Positions 20,895 through 31,216 of a stretch of 64,000 nt of DNA are shown in pieces. The stretch lies in assembly GCA_963971285.1 (NCBI GenBank), contig OZ020249.1, positions 2,232,001 through 2,296,000 of the forward strand, given 5' to 3'. The position numbers and the translations under genes were made by a program. Position 1 is the stretch's first letter. Every line of letters starts with the position of its first letter. The notes beneath the pieces were generated by a model. That model saw only the letters and a program-made list of their open reading frames with translations. It had not been told where the DNA came from and ran no database searches. The DNA is from Astropecten irregularis (lineage: Eukaryota > Echinodermata > Asteroidea > Paxillosida > Astropectinidae).

Positions 20895-23060
20895 GGTGGC
20901 ACTTATACAGTGCCGAGACACAACATGCCATGACTGGCAAGAACCCGGCACACGTCAACCCAGCCTACCTCCACCAACAACTCCACAAGTTCCCCGCACG
21001 TTGCGGGATAGCTCCCGTTGACGATTGGCAACAATTTTGCAGAACTCCGAAGTATACCTCTCGGACATGCGGGGCCAGCTGAATTTTGACTTCATTGAGG
21101 CCTTAAACCAACATCGCCCAGAAATACAAGGCCAACATTCTTCTACGGAGCAGACGGCTGCGGGACCGCCCAATGTCTGCACGCCAGCGCAGCCCGTGAA
21201 TACTTCAGGGCCCAGCCCGCTGCCATCTGCAGCCGACTTATCCCAATTTTGAGCTGTGCCGCGGTCGACCTGCCCGCTCCCACTGCACATACGATGTCCA
21301 TTGTTTAGCGTGCAAGGATCGGAAACGCTTCAATAATCACGCTCGTACATCACACACGGATACCGCCACGGCCCAGATGGCACCATGGCGCCACCCCGGC
21401 GTCCACGGTAGTCATGGGCGCAGTAATGGGAATAAATAATGACTCTCATTGAGTGATTTCATTGTGAGGCCGCTCCGATGCTCATACGACCTTTCCACTC
21501 GGTATTTTTCCTGAGGTCAAAGGTTAAATACATGTGATACCATGACTCATCATATAGAAGCCTAGGACACACCGGTACTAGACTTGGGGCCAAGTCTTTC
21601 TTAGTCCGCGCGGTGATTGTCTCTTTTTTTCCCCCGCAACTCTTGCGAAACCGCGCGAGACTCATGGCTACGGCGAGAGATCAGCTCTCAGCCTGGGACC
21701 GCTCAAAAAGAAAGACTTGGGAAACCTGTTTTAGACGCATATTCATTTATTTACGTATGGGCGTGCTTTGCATTACGGTTGCCGTAGAGAGGGCCGTTAA
21801 GACGAGTCCATTTTATTTGAGGGTGTGAACAATTTCAAATAAGGCAGCAGTGGTGTACTTACTACTTACATTGGACAGCATTTTCAAATTATGGTTTATT
21901 TTCAATTACTTCATAAGTTGAATGATTTAATAAATCATTTTGTATTAAGTTGGAACTTAATCTATTAGTTTAACATACGTGCATTAGTTCATGGAAATGA
22001 ATAATACCCACGGTAAATGTCAATTTTTTTTTTTTTAGCAAGTGTGTAGGTTAACATTTACCTGATGAACGTAGGTCTACACTATAGCTACAGTTAGTAA
22101 GACGGACTTATAAGATATTCCTATTATGCACAAAGAAGATAAAAACAAACATGCACATAGGCCTAATTAATTTCACGACCCACGAGTTAAAAGTCTCATT
22201 ATCAAGGTCACACTGCAGCTATATAGCTAGATACGTGCGACGGCTGTGGTTGTGTATTCAACGTGAATCAGCCCTGTGTACACGTGCAGGATGTAGCGTA
22301 GGCCTACATAATGAATATTCATATATTAAAAAAGATTGGCCAATCAGACGCGTCCGTACGATTTCGGCTAAAGAGCCCATAGGCCGTGCACAAAGTGAAA
22401 ACAGGTTTCCCAAGTCTTTCTTTTTGAGCGGTCCCAGGCCGAGAGCTGATCTCTCGCCGTAGCCATGAGTCTCGCGCGGTTTCGCGAGAGTTGCGGGGGA
22501 AAAAAAGAGACAATCACCGCGCGGACTAAGAAAGACTTGGCCCCAAGTCTACACCGGTACCAGAATGTGAACAGTTGCGGTGGACGCACCATCCTGATTC
22601 TCCTACATGTAGATGTAAGGACACGACATGCAGCATGCCCAAGCAGCCAAGGAGCTGGCATGCGTCTACACAACATATCACCATCGATAGTATCACAAGC
22701 TCCCTGCACACCGCAGGATAGCCACCTATGATGACGACGCCGCAGTACCCTGAAGTATACCAAGCGGACCTGTGGAACCAGTCAGTTTTCGATGCCACCG
22801 AGACCTCCAGCCTCCACCCACCTTGCCCTTATCATCTCACTGGTGGCAGCTGCCCACAGATACACAAGGTCAACGCTTTCTCCGGCCTTACCGAAAGCGA
22901 CGAAGAAAGACCACAGAGGGCTGCGGCTACAGCCCCTGGACCGCAGGTCAACATCTTCAATTAATCAAGACAGTGATCAACCTGACGGCTGACCCATCAA
23001 CGGATGGCCCATACCGGCCCTCGACACTCCTACATCTTACAACCACACCTAACAGGTGCC
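20895..23060 (+). pseudogene. DIRS-B gag-like region with internal duplication, split by a transposon
   Basis: Two diverged versions of one segment can be aligned: 20960-21100 and 22680-22800. Shared words include CACAAG-TCCC-GCAC--(T/C)GC-GGATAGC and GAAGTATACC. The second version continues into a basic stretch (RFLRPYRKRRRKTTEG) of the kind found before RT in DIRS elements. The Mutator-like element 21579-22551 lies between the two versions. Frames are short and broken. Which parts are gag and which are the start of pol cannot be settled by eye. Confidence 0.45.
21579..22551. mobile_element. Mutator-like non-autonomous element with long TIRs
   Basis: The ends are inverted repeats of about 150 bp (21579-21731 and 22398-22551) with only a few differences. 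They are flanked by a 9-bp direct repeat CACCGGTAC (21570-21578 and 22552-22560). Long TIRs with a 9-bp target duplication are the hallmark of Mutator-like elements. The tip is itself palindromic: AGACTTGG GG CCAAGTCT. The 665-bp centre has no transposase-like ORF, so it depends on a transposase elsewhere. It lies inside DIRS-B and is therefore younger than it. Confidence 0.85.
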
Positions 23061-23454
23061 AGAAGTAGACCTGCATCAGTCCACCGCTCCTCAGTTATCG
23101 CACAACTCAAACGGGCACTTGGGCACTCCACATCTGGCCTCCGCCTATCACCTGACGAGTAGGATGTTGTCTCTGCATGGCAGTGCAGAAACCTTGAGGC
23201 CATCTCCCCAGGGGATGCAACTCCACCACGGCAGTCCCCCTGGATTAAGACAATACCTCACAGGGGATAAGAGCGATCGAACCATGTCAGTTCACATCAC
23301 CCTGCCATATGCAGTCCGCATCTCCTGGCTTCTCGGCCCTAGCCTCGACTCCATTAGCATCGCAGTCGAAGTAACACAGCACATCAACCAGCACCTCTCC
23401 TGGTCGATGAAAGAAGATCATCTAACGACCGACACCCCTCCTTGACATCAAGAG

Positions 23455-23815
23455 CCGAGACGGTATCACGACAGATCCCTCTTAGGGTGGAGCGCACCCC
23501 TCCCTCCACACCAGGCATCTGGGAACCGGGACCACAACTCCCGGCACTACCTCACCAACATGCTTGTGCTACGGGCCATCCTTGATGCCCGGCGACACTT
23601 CCGCAGATATGTCAAGGGAAGACGAACACTGGTCTGCTCCAATGACTCAACAGCTGTAGCACACATCGACCACCAATGAGCCACAGCTGTGTGTCTTGAC
23701 CTGGCTGATCCTACGGTGGACCAAGGACAACGGGGCCCACCTACAAGCCATCCACATTGCCGGCCAGGACAACGAGACTGCGGATGCACTCTTCTGAGGG
23801 TCGATGAATCCAGAA
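23455..23815 (+). pseudogene. DIRS-B RNase H
   Basis: Aligns with the family A RNase H: a degraded first motif (LLGWSAPLPPHQASG), then LVLRAILDARRHF, then VCSNDSTAVAHIDHQ with the third acidic residue, followed by a stop and frame changes. The first Asp and Glu positions are not clearly kept. It is a pseudogene. Confidence 0.7.
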
Positions 23816-24258
23816 TGGACTTTCCACTCAGACATCACTAGAACGCTCTTTTTCCGACTAGAGATGCCACATTGACCTGTCTGCATCAACCGACAACGTC
23901 CAACTACCGACTTTCTACACCGGGCACCCTCACCTTCATACATGGGCAATGGATGCCCGACATATCAGCGGTGCGGCCCTTCTGGCCCTCCCTTTGATCT
24001 CCCTGATACCGCGCACGTCCTCCACAACTGGAACAGAAACGATGCTGCGTTCTCCTAACGCCCTCACGCTAGCCACGCCAGAACGGGGTGTGATTCTGGT
24101 TCTTCAGACTGGCCAGACCTCTTGTGCTAATACTGATCATGCTCCCAGCTTGGCCGGGCTGGCCGTTGTGCTACTGATCATGCTCCCAGACCAGAAAACC
24201 CTCCATCAAACTCAGTCAGTCAGGGATTCAGCACCCAGCATCCGGAGGTCTCCACCTA
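23816..24258 (+). pseudogene. DIRS-B methyltransferase-like extension
   Basis: Pieces match the family A extension in order: DLSASTDNVQLPTFYT, WAMDARHI, LLALPLISLIP and the region just before the recombinase start (PNVLDAVQRSS). A GCTGATCATGCTCCCAG-type word occurs twice (near 24140 and 24176), a small internal duplication. Several stops are present. Confidence 0.6.
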
Positions 24259-25200
24259 ATGTGCTGGATGCTGTCCAACGATCCTCTCCTCGGTCAGTCT
24301 TCTGACGACGCTGCCGCCATGGCTGCACGGGGACGACACCTGTCAACCCGGAAGATACACGATAGCGGATTACGCCTCTGTGCTTCGTGCTGCAACGACC
24401 ATGCTTTCTGCCCAACTGAAGCACCAGTGGTAGTGACCTTTCCTCACGCACTTGTTCCACACTGGACTGCAGGCTTCGACATTCTGCAACCACAGATCTT
24501 CACTGGCTGCCATACCTGAGGGCCTTGAGGATGGCTCACCCATATCGACCAACTAGGCTCCTCACCACTTCACGCAGGACATAGAGCGGCCTCCCAGACA
24601 GCTGATCCCGTCCTGCAACTCCATGCAGGCCTCCACTCGAACCTCCTTGCAAGGCCCCTCTGATGCCCACTACTATCAGCTCGCCTCCCTCCTGACAGTG
24701 GTTACGTCTATGAGGACCTGTGACATCAAGGCCCTATCCATAGCTGGGGGCCACATCCGCTGGGAGCCACATGGCTTTCGACTCATCCCGACCATCAGCT
24801 TCCAACCAAGAACCAGTCCCCCACCTTTGAGCCACCGGACACTTTCGTACCATCTCTGGCTTCTCACTCCGGGGACATATTAGACAATTATGGTGCTCTG
24901 TCAGGACCCTGAAGCTATACTTGCCCAGAACAAAGGGCCTGAGAGGGAGTTCCTCTCAGCCCTTCATCTTTACCACCAAGCCTCGCCATCCATCGTCTAG
25001 GCACACCATTGCCCGCTGGACCGTTCCAACCATCAATTTGCACGCCCAGACTGGCCATCCAGGCTGGATCAGCTAGCCCAACAATACGTCAAGGCCTATG
25101 ATGCTAGATCTCTGCATCCTGGTCCTACTTCAGGGAAGTTTCATGCTGGAAGTGCCCCTCCGTTTTCACCTCCAACATGAGGGATGTCTTGCAGAGCAAC
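24259..25200 (+). pseudogene. DIRS-B tyrosine recombinase
   Basis: N-terminal part LSTRKIHDSGLRLCAS aligns with ASTRKIYDSRLRHFSK of family A. The first catalytic Arg lies in TSMRTCDIKALSIAGGHIRWEP (24710-24770). CSVRTLKLYLPRTKG and SRHTIARW follow. At about 25100 the HxxR motif reads Y-D-A-R, with Tyr in place of His, and a shift follows before the region of the nucleophile. The lost His and several frame breaks make it inactive. Confidence 0.8.
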
Positions 25201-25523
25201 TCAACACACGTCAGGACGGTCCTGGACCCAACAACTCGGAAGCCAGGAGACCTTCAGCCCAACTGGCACCTGGGTGAGACCCGCACGGACCTCCACCCAG
25301 GGTACAGCTCTTTAAGGGGTAATGTACATGTAAAATCGTACATGTGTTATTTTACCTCCACTACGCTAACCTGGCTCATATCCACCTTCCACCTGACACG
25401 ACTTGTAGCCAACCCGCCACCGGGATCCGGTGCCACTCTGCATATCGTAGTAAGCCATCATATCCACCATACTTTCCTGGCTCTCCTCGTTGCCAACCCA
25501 CCACCGGAATTCGGTGCCACTCT

Positions 25524-25622
25524 GCATATAGTAGTAACCGTCTGGGGTAGGTTGAATGCAGTAGACTCCCCTCCACCTATTGTGGGTTGGGTCTACTAGT
25601 TCATACCTACCCCAGACGGTTA
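25524..25622 (+). repeat. DIRS-B internal complementary region
   Basis: The first half (25524-25566) is the reverse complement of the left tip, and the second half (25580-25622) is the reverse complement of the right tip (TGTGGGTTGGGTCTACTAGT matches 25798-25830 inverted). In DIRS1 this region templates the joining of the two ends of the linear DNA into a circle. Confidence 0.85.
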
Positions 25623-25668
25623 CGTCCCGCCCGTCCTCCCCACTCTTAGCCTCGAGGTGTTTAACTTC

Positions 25669-25830
25669 GAAAAGAAGGACGATCATGGCGGCTATGGCGG
25701 TACGCATTGAGGGAGGTCAGGGTGCACCACGGTTGAGTCTTTTCAGCGAAGTAGCAAATAGGCACAGGGGAATTTGCATATCGAGTAACCGTCTGGGGTA
25801 AGTATGAACTAGTAGACCCAACCCACAACA
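25669..25830 (+). repeat. DIRS-B right inverted terminal repeat
   Basis: Inverted copy of the left end with a few short deletions and substitutions. Its outermost part (AGTATGAACTAGTAGACCC, 25801-25819) is the piece complementary to the second half of the internal complementary region. Confidence 0.85.
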
Positions 25831-25839
25831 GATGGGGAG

Positions 25840-26100
25840 GGAATTTCATTTTCTCAATTTAATTTCATATTCATAAAATGATTTTGTATTGTTGAAACGA
25901 TTCCGTATCGTTAAAATGCTTACGTCATGTTGTATCATTGAAATGATTTCATTTTCTTGATTTAATTTCATATTCGCAAATTGATTTCGTAATGTTAAAA
26001 TGATTTTGTATCGTTGAAAAAATGACATCATGTTATTTTTTTTTTTTTATGATTTCATTTTCTTGATTTTCGTATTCGCAAAATCATCCTAAAAGCCGCA
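25840..26100. repeat. AT-rich degenerate tandem repeat
   Basis: Irregular repeats built on words such as TTGAAATGATTTC, TTAAAATGATTTTGTAT and TTGATTTAATTTCATATTCG. A 12-base T run begins near 26036. No coding potential. Confidence 0.6.
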
Positions 26101-26203
26101 TTCCATGTCCTCCAACATCATCATAATGTTGTGGCATATGGCAATGCCTTCAAGGGAATGAATTTACCAAGACGGCCACATACATGCACTCCATGGCTTT
26201 GTT

Positions 26204-26247
26204 GTACCATGAAGCTATTAAACAGTTTAATAGCTCCATGGTTGTAC
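26204..26247. repeat. Near-perfect hairpin
   Basis: GCTATTAAACAGTTTAATAGC is the perfect core, extended on both sides by CCATG/CATGG and GTAC. Arms are 26204-26222 and 26226-26247 with minor bulges. Role unknown; it may be the residue of a foldback element. Confidence 0.7.
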
Positions 26248-27309
26248 TGTATGCATGTACAGCTCAGATTGTCTCATTAATTCCTGTAGCTGGCATTTTG
26301 CATAATCAATCAGCATACGTCATACGCGCTGTGCGTTATTACCATAATCTGGCCCCGCCCTCAAATACAAAATATCCAAGACCTTCGTTACTGTCCAAAA
26401 GTCAGAGGGAATTCTCCCAATATCTGCCGCACGGGGGCGCCCTATGGGCCGCAGGAAAGCAACAACAAGGTCTTGGAACCAAGACTACCAAGCACTGGAC
26501 ACATGCCTCCAATAGTTGTACGTACTGGCAGGAAACTTCTCACCACCATCGAGAGGCAAATAAAGCGGCTTGGCCCCGAACAGTTGCCCAACGACCAGTC
26601 ATGCTACCCGGGCCAGACACCCTCCATTACCCTTGGCAGGCGGCCTACACCTGGCCCCAGAAAACCAACACCGAATGTGCTGGACATCATACAAGGACTC
26701 CTAATTCTGGTGGGGCCTCACAGCGACGCCCCTCTCATGGCTACCTTCCCCGATGTGGTGCTACAAGGATGCTCCCTCTCCTTCTCCTACTGATGCACCA
26801 CAAACGGCTATGGCGGACCTCTGCCTATGCACCAGCTCCACACCAGGCTCCAGGTTTCTTCTATCCGCAGCTACAGGTCTGCTGTGACTACATGCGCTTG
26901 TTTCAAGGATGGCCCTCCCCTTTCAACCTATGTGGCCAATGCACAACCTCCCATGGGGCACGTTTACTGAACGCCCCCTAGTACACTACCATAAGATGTG
27001 AGAACAGTACTCGCATCCTGGTCCTACTTCTGAGTTCTAGTACCAGACCCTCCACTTTCACCTCTTGCTACCTGAGGGACGTCCTTCGGAGCGACTTGAC
27101 TCATGTATGGCAGGACTATCCTGGCTTTAGCGACATGGAAGCCAGGAGCCCTTCAGGCCAGCTGTTAGATGGGCGAGACCTCCACGGAAACTCTGCCTAT
27201 GGGGAACTCACGATGGGAATTGTGCCCATTATGCTAACCTGATTCATATCCACCATACTTTCCTGGCTCTCCTCGTTGCCAACCCACCACCGGAATTCGG
27301 TGCCACTCT

Positions 27310-27406
27310 GCATATAGTAGTAACCGTCTATGGTAGGTTGAATGCAGTAGACTCTCCCCACCTGTTGTGGGTTGAGTCTACTAGTTCATACCTACCCCAG
27401 ACGGTT
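27310..27406 (+). repeat. DIRS-B copy 2 internal complementary region
   Basis: Same two-part structure as 25524-25622: GTAACCGTCTATGGTAGG then TTGTGGGTTGAGTCTACTAG. The second part is complementary to the right tip at about 27573-27613. Confidence 0.8.
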
Positions 27407-27453
27407 GTGTCCCGCCCGTCCTCCCCACTTCTGGCCTCGAGCCTCCTGGCTTC

Positions 27454-27615
27454 GAAAAGAAGGACGATCATGGCGGCTATGTCGGTATGCATTGTGGGAG
27501 GTCAGGGTGCACCACGGTTGATCAAGTCTTTACAGCGAAGCAGCAAATTGACGCAGGGGAATTAGCATATAGTAGTAACCGTCTGGGGTAGGTATGAACT
27601 AGTAGACTCAACCCA
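27454..27615 (+). repeat. DIRS-B copy 2 right terminal repeat
   Basis: Closely matches the inverted left end at 19691-19844, including the ATGCATTGTGGGAGGTCAGG word that is altered in the first copy's right end. Confidence 0.8.
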
Positions 27616-27710
27616 TTATAGGTTGGAAGATTTGAATCCGAAAAGGCAATAGAAAAATGTGAAAAATTTTTTATTTTTTTTATTTGCTATCATGTCTGTA
27701 ACTGCACGTT

Positions 27711-27750
27711 AGGCTGCAGCGAGCCATGACAGCTTCGCTGTTCTAGTTTT
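27711..27750 (+). repeat. Helitron-like 3' end, first
   Basis: AGGCTGCAGCGAGCCATGAC continues into a short hairpin (ACAGC TTC GCTGT) and ends in CTAG (27743-27746) followed by T. A hairpin before CTRR with a following T is the Helitron 3' signature. The same 36-bp word recurs at 28868-28907. No 5' TC end or helicase was found, so the class is tentative. Confidence 0.4.
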
Positions 27751-27796
27751 AGTATTTGCTAGAAGCTCAATTTTGTGTATTTTGTAATTTAAGGCT

Positions 27797-28346
27797 TAAG
27801 GCCGATTCATACTCGCTGCGTATTCACTGCGTACGCAGCGCGGCGTTCCATTTCAAAGTGTCTGCTCTGCGTGTAAGAACGCGCACTGCGTCCTGAAAGT
27901 GCGCGTCTTTGTGCGAAGTATTTGGAATTGAAAACAAGTTCGTGCGCACCAATTTGATTCGAATTCGGACAAGTTGAAATATTTCAACATTCGCCGGATG
28001 CGTACACGCAGTAGAATCTTTAAAGATGGCAGGCGGGCAAAATCGGCAGGCAAATCTTTCAGATCATGCCTAATTTCGACGGTGTGCGATCCACAATAAT
28101 GACAAAAGAATAATCTCGTCTATACTTCCTTCATTGTGAATCAGTGAATTCAAGAACCTGAGTAGGATTCAACTGCGCATCACACATTTTTGAAAGTATG
28201 AACTGTACCGTTTGCGCGTTTCCGCATTCGAATGCAGACTATCGCTGCGTATCGAATTTCATACCTTGAAAGAGTATGAACATCGAATGCGACATCCGCA
28301 CTGTGCGCTGCGCGTGCGTAAACACAGCGAGTATAAACCAGCCTTT
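27797..28346. mobile_element. MITE-like element with imperfect TIRs
   Basis: The left end (AAGGCCGATTCATACTCGCT) and the inverted right end (AAAGGCTGGTTTATACTCGC) match at most positions. The body is rich in GCGT/ACGC words and has no ORF. The flanking target duplication is unclear (a TTA- or TTAA-like word on both sides). Confidence 0.5.
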
Positions 28347-28867
28347 AGGCCATTGGTCTGTTGTCCAAGATAATGCTGTAGGAGTTATCAATAATTAAAA
28401 ATGTTAGTTTTTTCTATTGTTTAAAAATATTGGGGTTTTTTTTGGGGGGAGGGGGTGTGTACGTTGTCCAAAATAATGTTGTTTAATATCGTAAATGAAA
28501 AATGACAAATGTTGAATTTTGTCTATTGTTTAAAAATGTTGATTATTTTTCCTCTAATTTGTAGGGAAAATTGTTGGTCTGTTTTGTGAAGGGAGATGTA
28601 TTTTGTGTGTGTGCATTGTGTGTTTGTGCTATGTAGTTTAAGTTCATTTTATCCTGTGATAGTTACAGTCTTTGATCTCAACCCATAATCAATTTAGTCA
28701 TATGTAGGCCTTTGTACATGTTGATCACCAAATCTTGCATCTTGCATGAGGGCTTGTAATTTACTCTACTGAGGTTGCTACATTTAGATAAGAATTATAA
28801 CAAAAGTTTCACTTTATTCTGCTATTATACATTTTTAAATTTTTTAATCATGTTGGTTCTACACATA
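28347..28867. other. No gene; imperfect direct duplication
   Basis: A segment around 28365-28435 (TTGTCCAAGATAATG to GTTTAAAAATATTGG) is repeated imperfectly at about 28466-28545. AT-rich, no coding features. Confidence 0.5.
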
Positions 28868-28907
28868 AGGCTGCAGCGAGCCATGACAGCTTTGCTGTTC
28901 TAGTTTG
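28868..28907 (+). repeat. Helitron-like 3' end, second
   Basis: A near-identical copy of the word at 27711-27750 with one T/C change, again ending in CTAG (28900-28903) followed by T. Confidence 0.4.
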
Positions 28908-30239
28908 AGAAAGTGTGTCCTTTGAAACTGATAATACATTAATCGATGCTGGTCTCTTGTGCTGTGTATTGCAACACTGCTTCCAGTTGTTCATGAACAT
29001 ACCTGAAACTTTCCTGATCTTGCACAGTCTATCTTGCCTGCCAAGCCTCTGCCGATGGCGACAGATTATTGCATTACAGGATTGAGGAATTGCATTATTA
29101 CCAGCAAGTCGTCTCTTGACATAATGTCACTTAATAGGATTGGCAATTTCATGAGGCCCATCCATGAACAAGTTGATGGCAACAAAATGCTATGTGTTTC
29201 TTTACTTTTTCGCCGGATTTCCAGCGAAGCTCTCGTATGCGAATATGAAATGTGGGGGCGGGCCATTGTGTGTGCAGTGTCCAATCACAGCACAGTATAC
29301 AAGCATAAACAATGTATGAATGGCATTTCTGTCGAGACGTCTAGCTAAAGCTGTTGATGTTGCACAACGTACAGTACTGTAGGCCTACGTTATACGTCAT
29401 AATACATGTACATGTATGTTGTTTGAATTACTGATGGGAGATTTTTCTTCAATACATGTACTATCTTCAGGGTACCGTGGGTAGGTACGTCATATCCTTT
29501 CGTGAATTTACCGATGTGCATGCAACGGCCCGGGAAGTCTGTAATTTAACGCAATAGACAATAGCTAGCACAGGTTGAAATCTCCATGTCAGGCAGCAAA
29601 ATCATATATGCATATTAAACTGATTTTGAACCGATAGATGAATTGGTCTAAGGCAATTGGCAGTTGTCCTACATGTATGATTTGAATACCTGTAAAAATA
29701 TCAATCCGAATAAGTTTAAAAGTGTTCGACCAAAATTAACGTGATCACCAATTACTACTCGATCGATCAACTGGCACAACATAGTTACGTTCCGTCCGTT
29801 ACAAACCCGCGCGACCTAGGCCTATTTGAATAATGCAGTCTGTTATGAGCCGCAACGAGCCAATCCAAGAGCATATTGAAAAGGCTGTCTATCGCTATTA
29901 GCATAATGAGCTCCGCCCACTACACCTCCCGTTGACAAATGATCCAAGGCGTTGGAACCAGTAGACCTAATTTGCATATTTCAAACGACCGTGAGAGGTC
30001 GCTGTTTGCCTAATGTGCATTATATTATTGTACGCGCAAACGATCGTGACGGGATCGTGCGGGAGATGGGATCGGGAGCGCTGTGAACAATAATGCACAT
30101 GGTACGAATACGATAACGCCTTGACCAAGGCTACTGAGACACCAATTGAAGACGAAAAAGGTCAGGTCTTCACAACAAGAAGTAAGTTCTAAACAGACCA
30201 CCACCATCAACATATCCAGTTGTAGAGAATGACATCGCT
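28908..30239. other. No recognisable gene
   Basis: Unique-looking noncoding sequence with TAGGCCTA-type words. I saw no exon with good splice signals and no element ends. Confidence 0.5.
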
Positions 30240-30565
30240 ATTTGCATAGAACCCTCCAACAAAAGAAATTGTCTCGGCTATTAAGTCCCTACAAAAAAGT
30301 GAAAACCCCTTTGACAAGATAACCTGGACGCAGAGCTTTTCAAAGCAGACACAAGCCGGGTGGCAAATGCGGGCCTCTCCAAACTACTTCATTTTGGAAA
30401 ATTATCTTGGAGAAAAAGACAACTGATCCAAGAAATTATCATAAAGGTACCAAAGAATAGCCACTTCAGAGATTGTATCAACTGGCGCGGAATCACACTC
30501 CTATCAATACCAAGCAAAATCATGGCAAAAATCATTGTGCAGCGTCTTACAGATGCAGTAATGGG
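30240..30565 (+). pseudogene. LINE reverse transcriptase fragment
   Basis: A short N-terminal RT piece of a non-LTR retrotransposon. It has a DNLDAELFKAD segment, then IIIKVPKNSHFRDC and the conserved motif NWRGITLLSIPSKIMAKII near 30480-30535. It is broken by stops and shifts upstream of 30360 and ends abruptly where a SINE begins. The clade cannot be fixed from this part. Confidence 0.7.
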
Positions 30566-30790
30566 GAGTCAGGTTGGGGTAGCGGTTCTTTCCTCACCTC
30601 TTTCCTCGCCTTTCACCTCTGTGGACCGGGTTCAAGTCCGGCTCTGTTCACAAGTGGATTGGGTTTTCGGTCCCTGTCTGATTCCGTGGGTTTTACCCAG
30701 AATATAACTCTGGGGTTTTCCTCCCACCTCTAAAACTGTATCTTTTTCTCATCATCGTCAGGTGTGTTTGCTGAATGAGTCGTTGTAGAA
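30566..30790 (+). repeat. tRNA-derived SINE
   Basis: Contains a Pol III B box (GGTTCAAGTCC, near 30628) followed by the body words GTGGATTGGGTTTTCGG, CCGTGGGTTTTACCC and GGGGTTTTCCTCCCACCTC. The last words are familiar from SINEs of many marine invertebrates. The A box is degraded. It abuts the LINE fragment. Confidence 0.6.
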
Positions 30791-30849
30791 TACTCCAGCG
30801 CGTGTTGTTGTGTTACCCTCGATGTGAAGCAATGCGCAGGACCCTTGGG

Positions 30850-31140
30850 GACGTGTCAACGCGCAGTTAGTCCCATGGAAACTGGTTCCTTCTTCTGCGC
30901 ACAAGTCTTGAAACCCCTGTGGTAATCGGTCCATTCCTCTTTTCTGTTCATTTCTGGTTTAATAGTTCCTTGATGTATGTTGATTCCATAACTTGCCTGA
31001 GCATGGCATCTCTTGGGCACTTGTTCAGTATTTTCACTTTGATCCCTTGGAATCTTTTGCATGTGTTCATGCACTGCTGATGACTTCTCTCTGATGTGTT
31101 CTTGTACTCTCTCTCCAAGTGACCTTGCCGTTTCTCCAAT
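30850..31140 (-). pseudogene. Penelope-like element GIY-YIG nuclease remnant
   Basis: Read on the minus strand, the pieces GETARSLGERVQEH and SSAVHEHMQ, then CPRDAMLRQVMES and LNQK/NRKEEW, follow the pattern of the GIY-YIG endonuclease at the end of Penelope-like retroelements (and of related nuclease-RT proteins). It is split by a frameshift near 31000 and lacks the GIY...YIG start. No RT is attached here; a Penelope-like RT without nuclease lies at 51.9-53.2 kb. Confidence 0.6.
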
Positions 31141-31216
31141 TAATTAGCATTCTCTCCTGCTTATTAGAAAAAAGAATGAAAGAGGAGTTATATGTCTGCA
31201 AACTGTCCATAGAATG

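Larger units (their letters stand above)
19691..25830 (+). mobile_element. DIRS-type retrotransposon, family B, both ends present
   Basis: The left end (19691-19844) and right end (25669-25830) are inverted copies of each other. A region at 25524-25622 is complementary to the tips of both, as in DIRS1. Between them lie a TATA-type promoter, gag-like segments, RNase H, the methyltransferase-like extension and a tyrosine recombinase, all decayed. A clear RT is missing or too degraded to see. A 973-bp Mutator-like element has inserted at 21579. The family differs clearly from family A in its ends and coding sequence. Confidence 0.85.
26390..27615 (+). mobile_element. DIRS-B copy 2, 5'-truncated
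   Basis: Starts abruptly in the methyltransferase-like/recombinase part. The recombinase start is visible (PNVLDIIQGLL near 26690), with IRSYRSAVTTC near 26870, then the end region with TSCYLRDVL near 27075. An internal complementary region (27310-27406) and right terminal repeat (27454-27615) follow, both close to those at 25.5-25.8 kb. There is no left end, and the middle of the recombinase is deleted. Confidence 0.75.
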
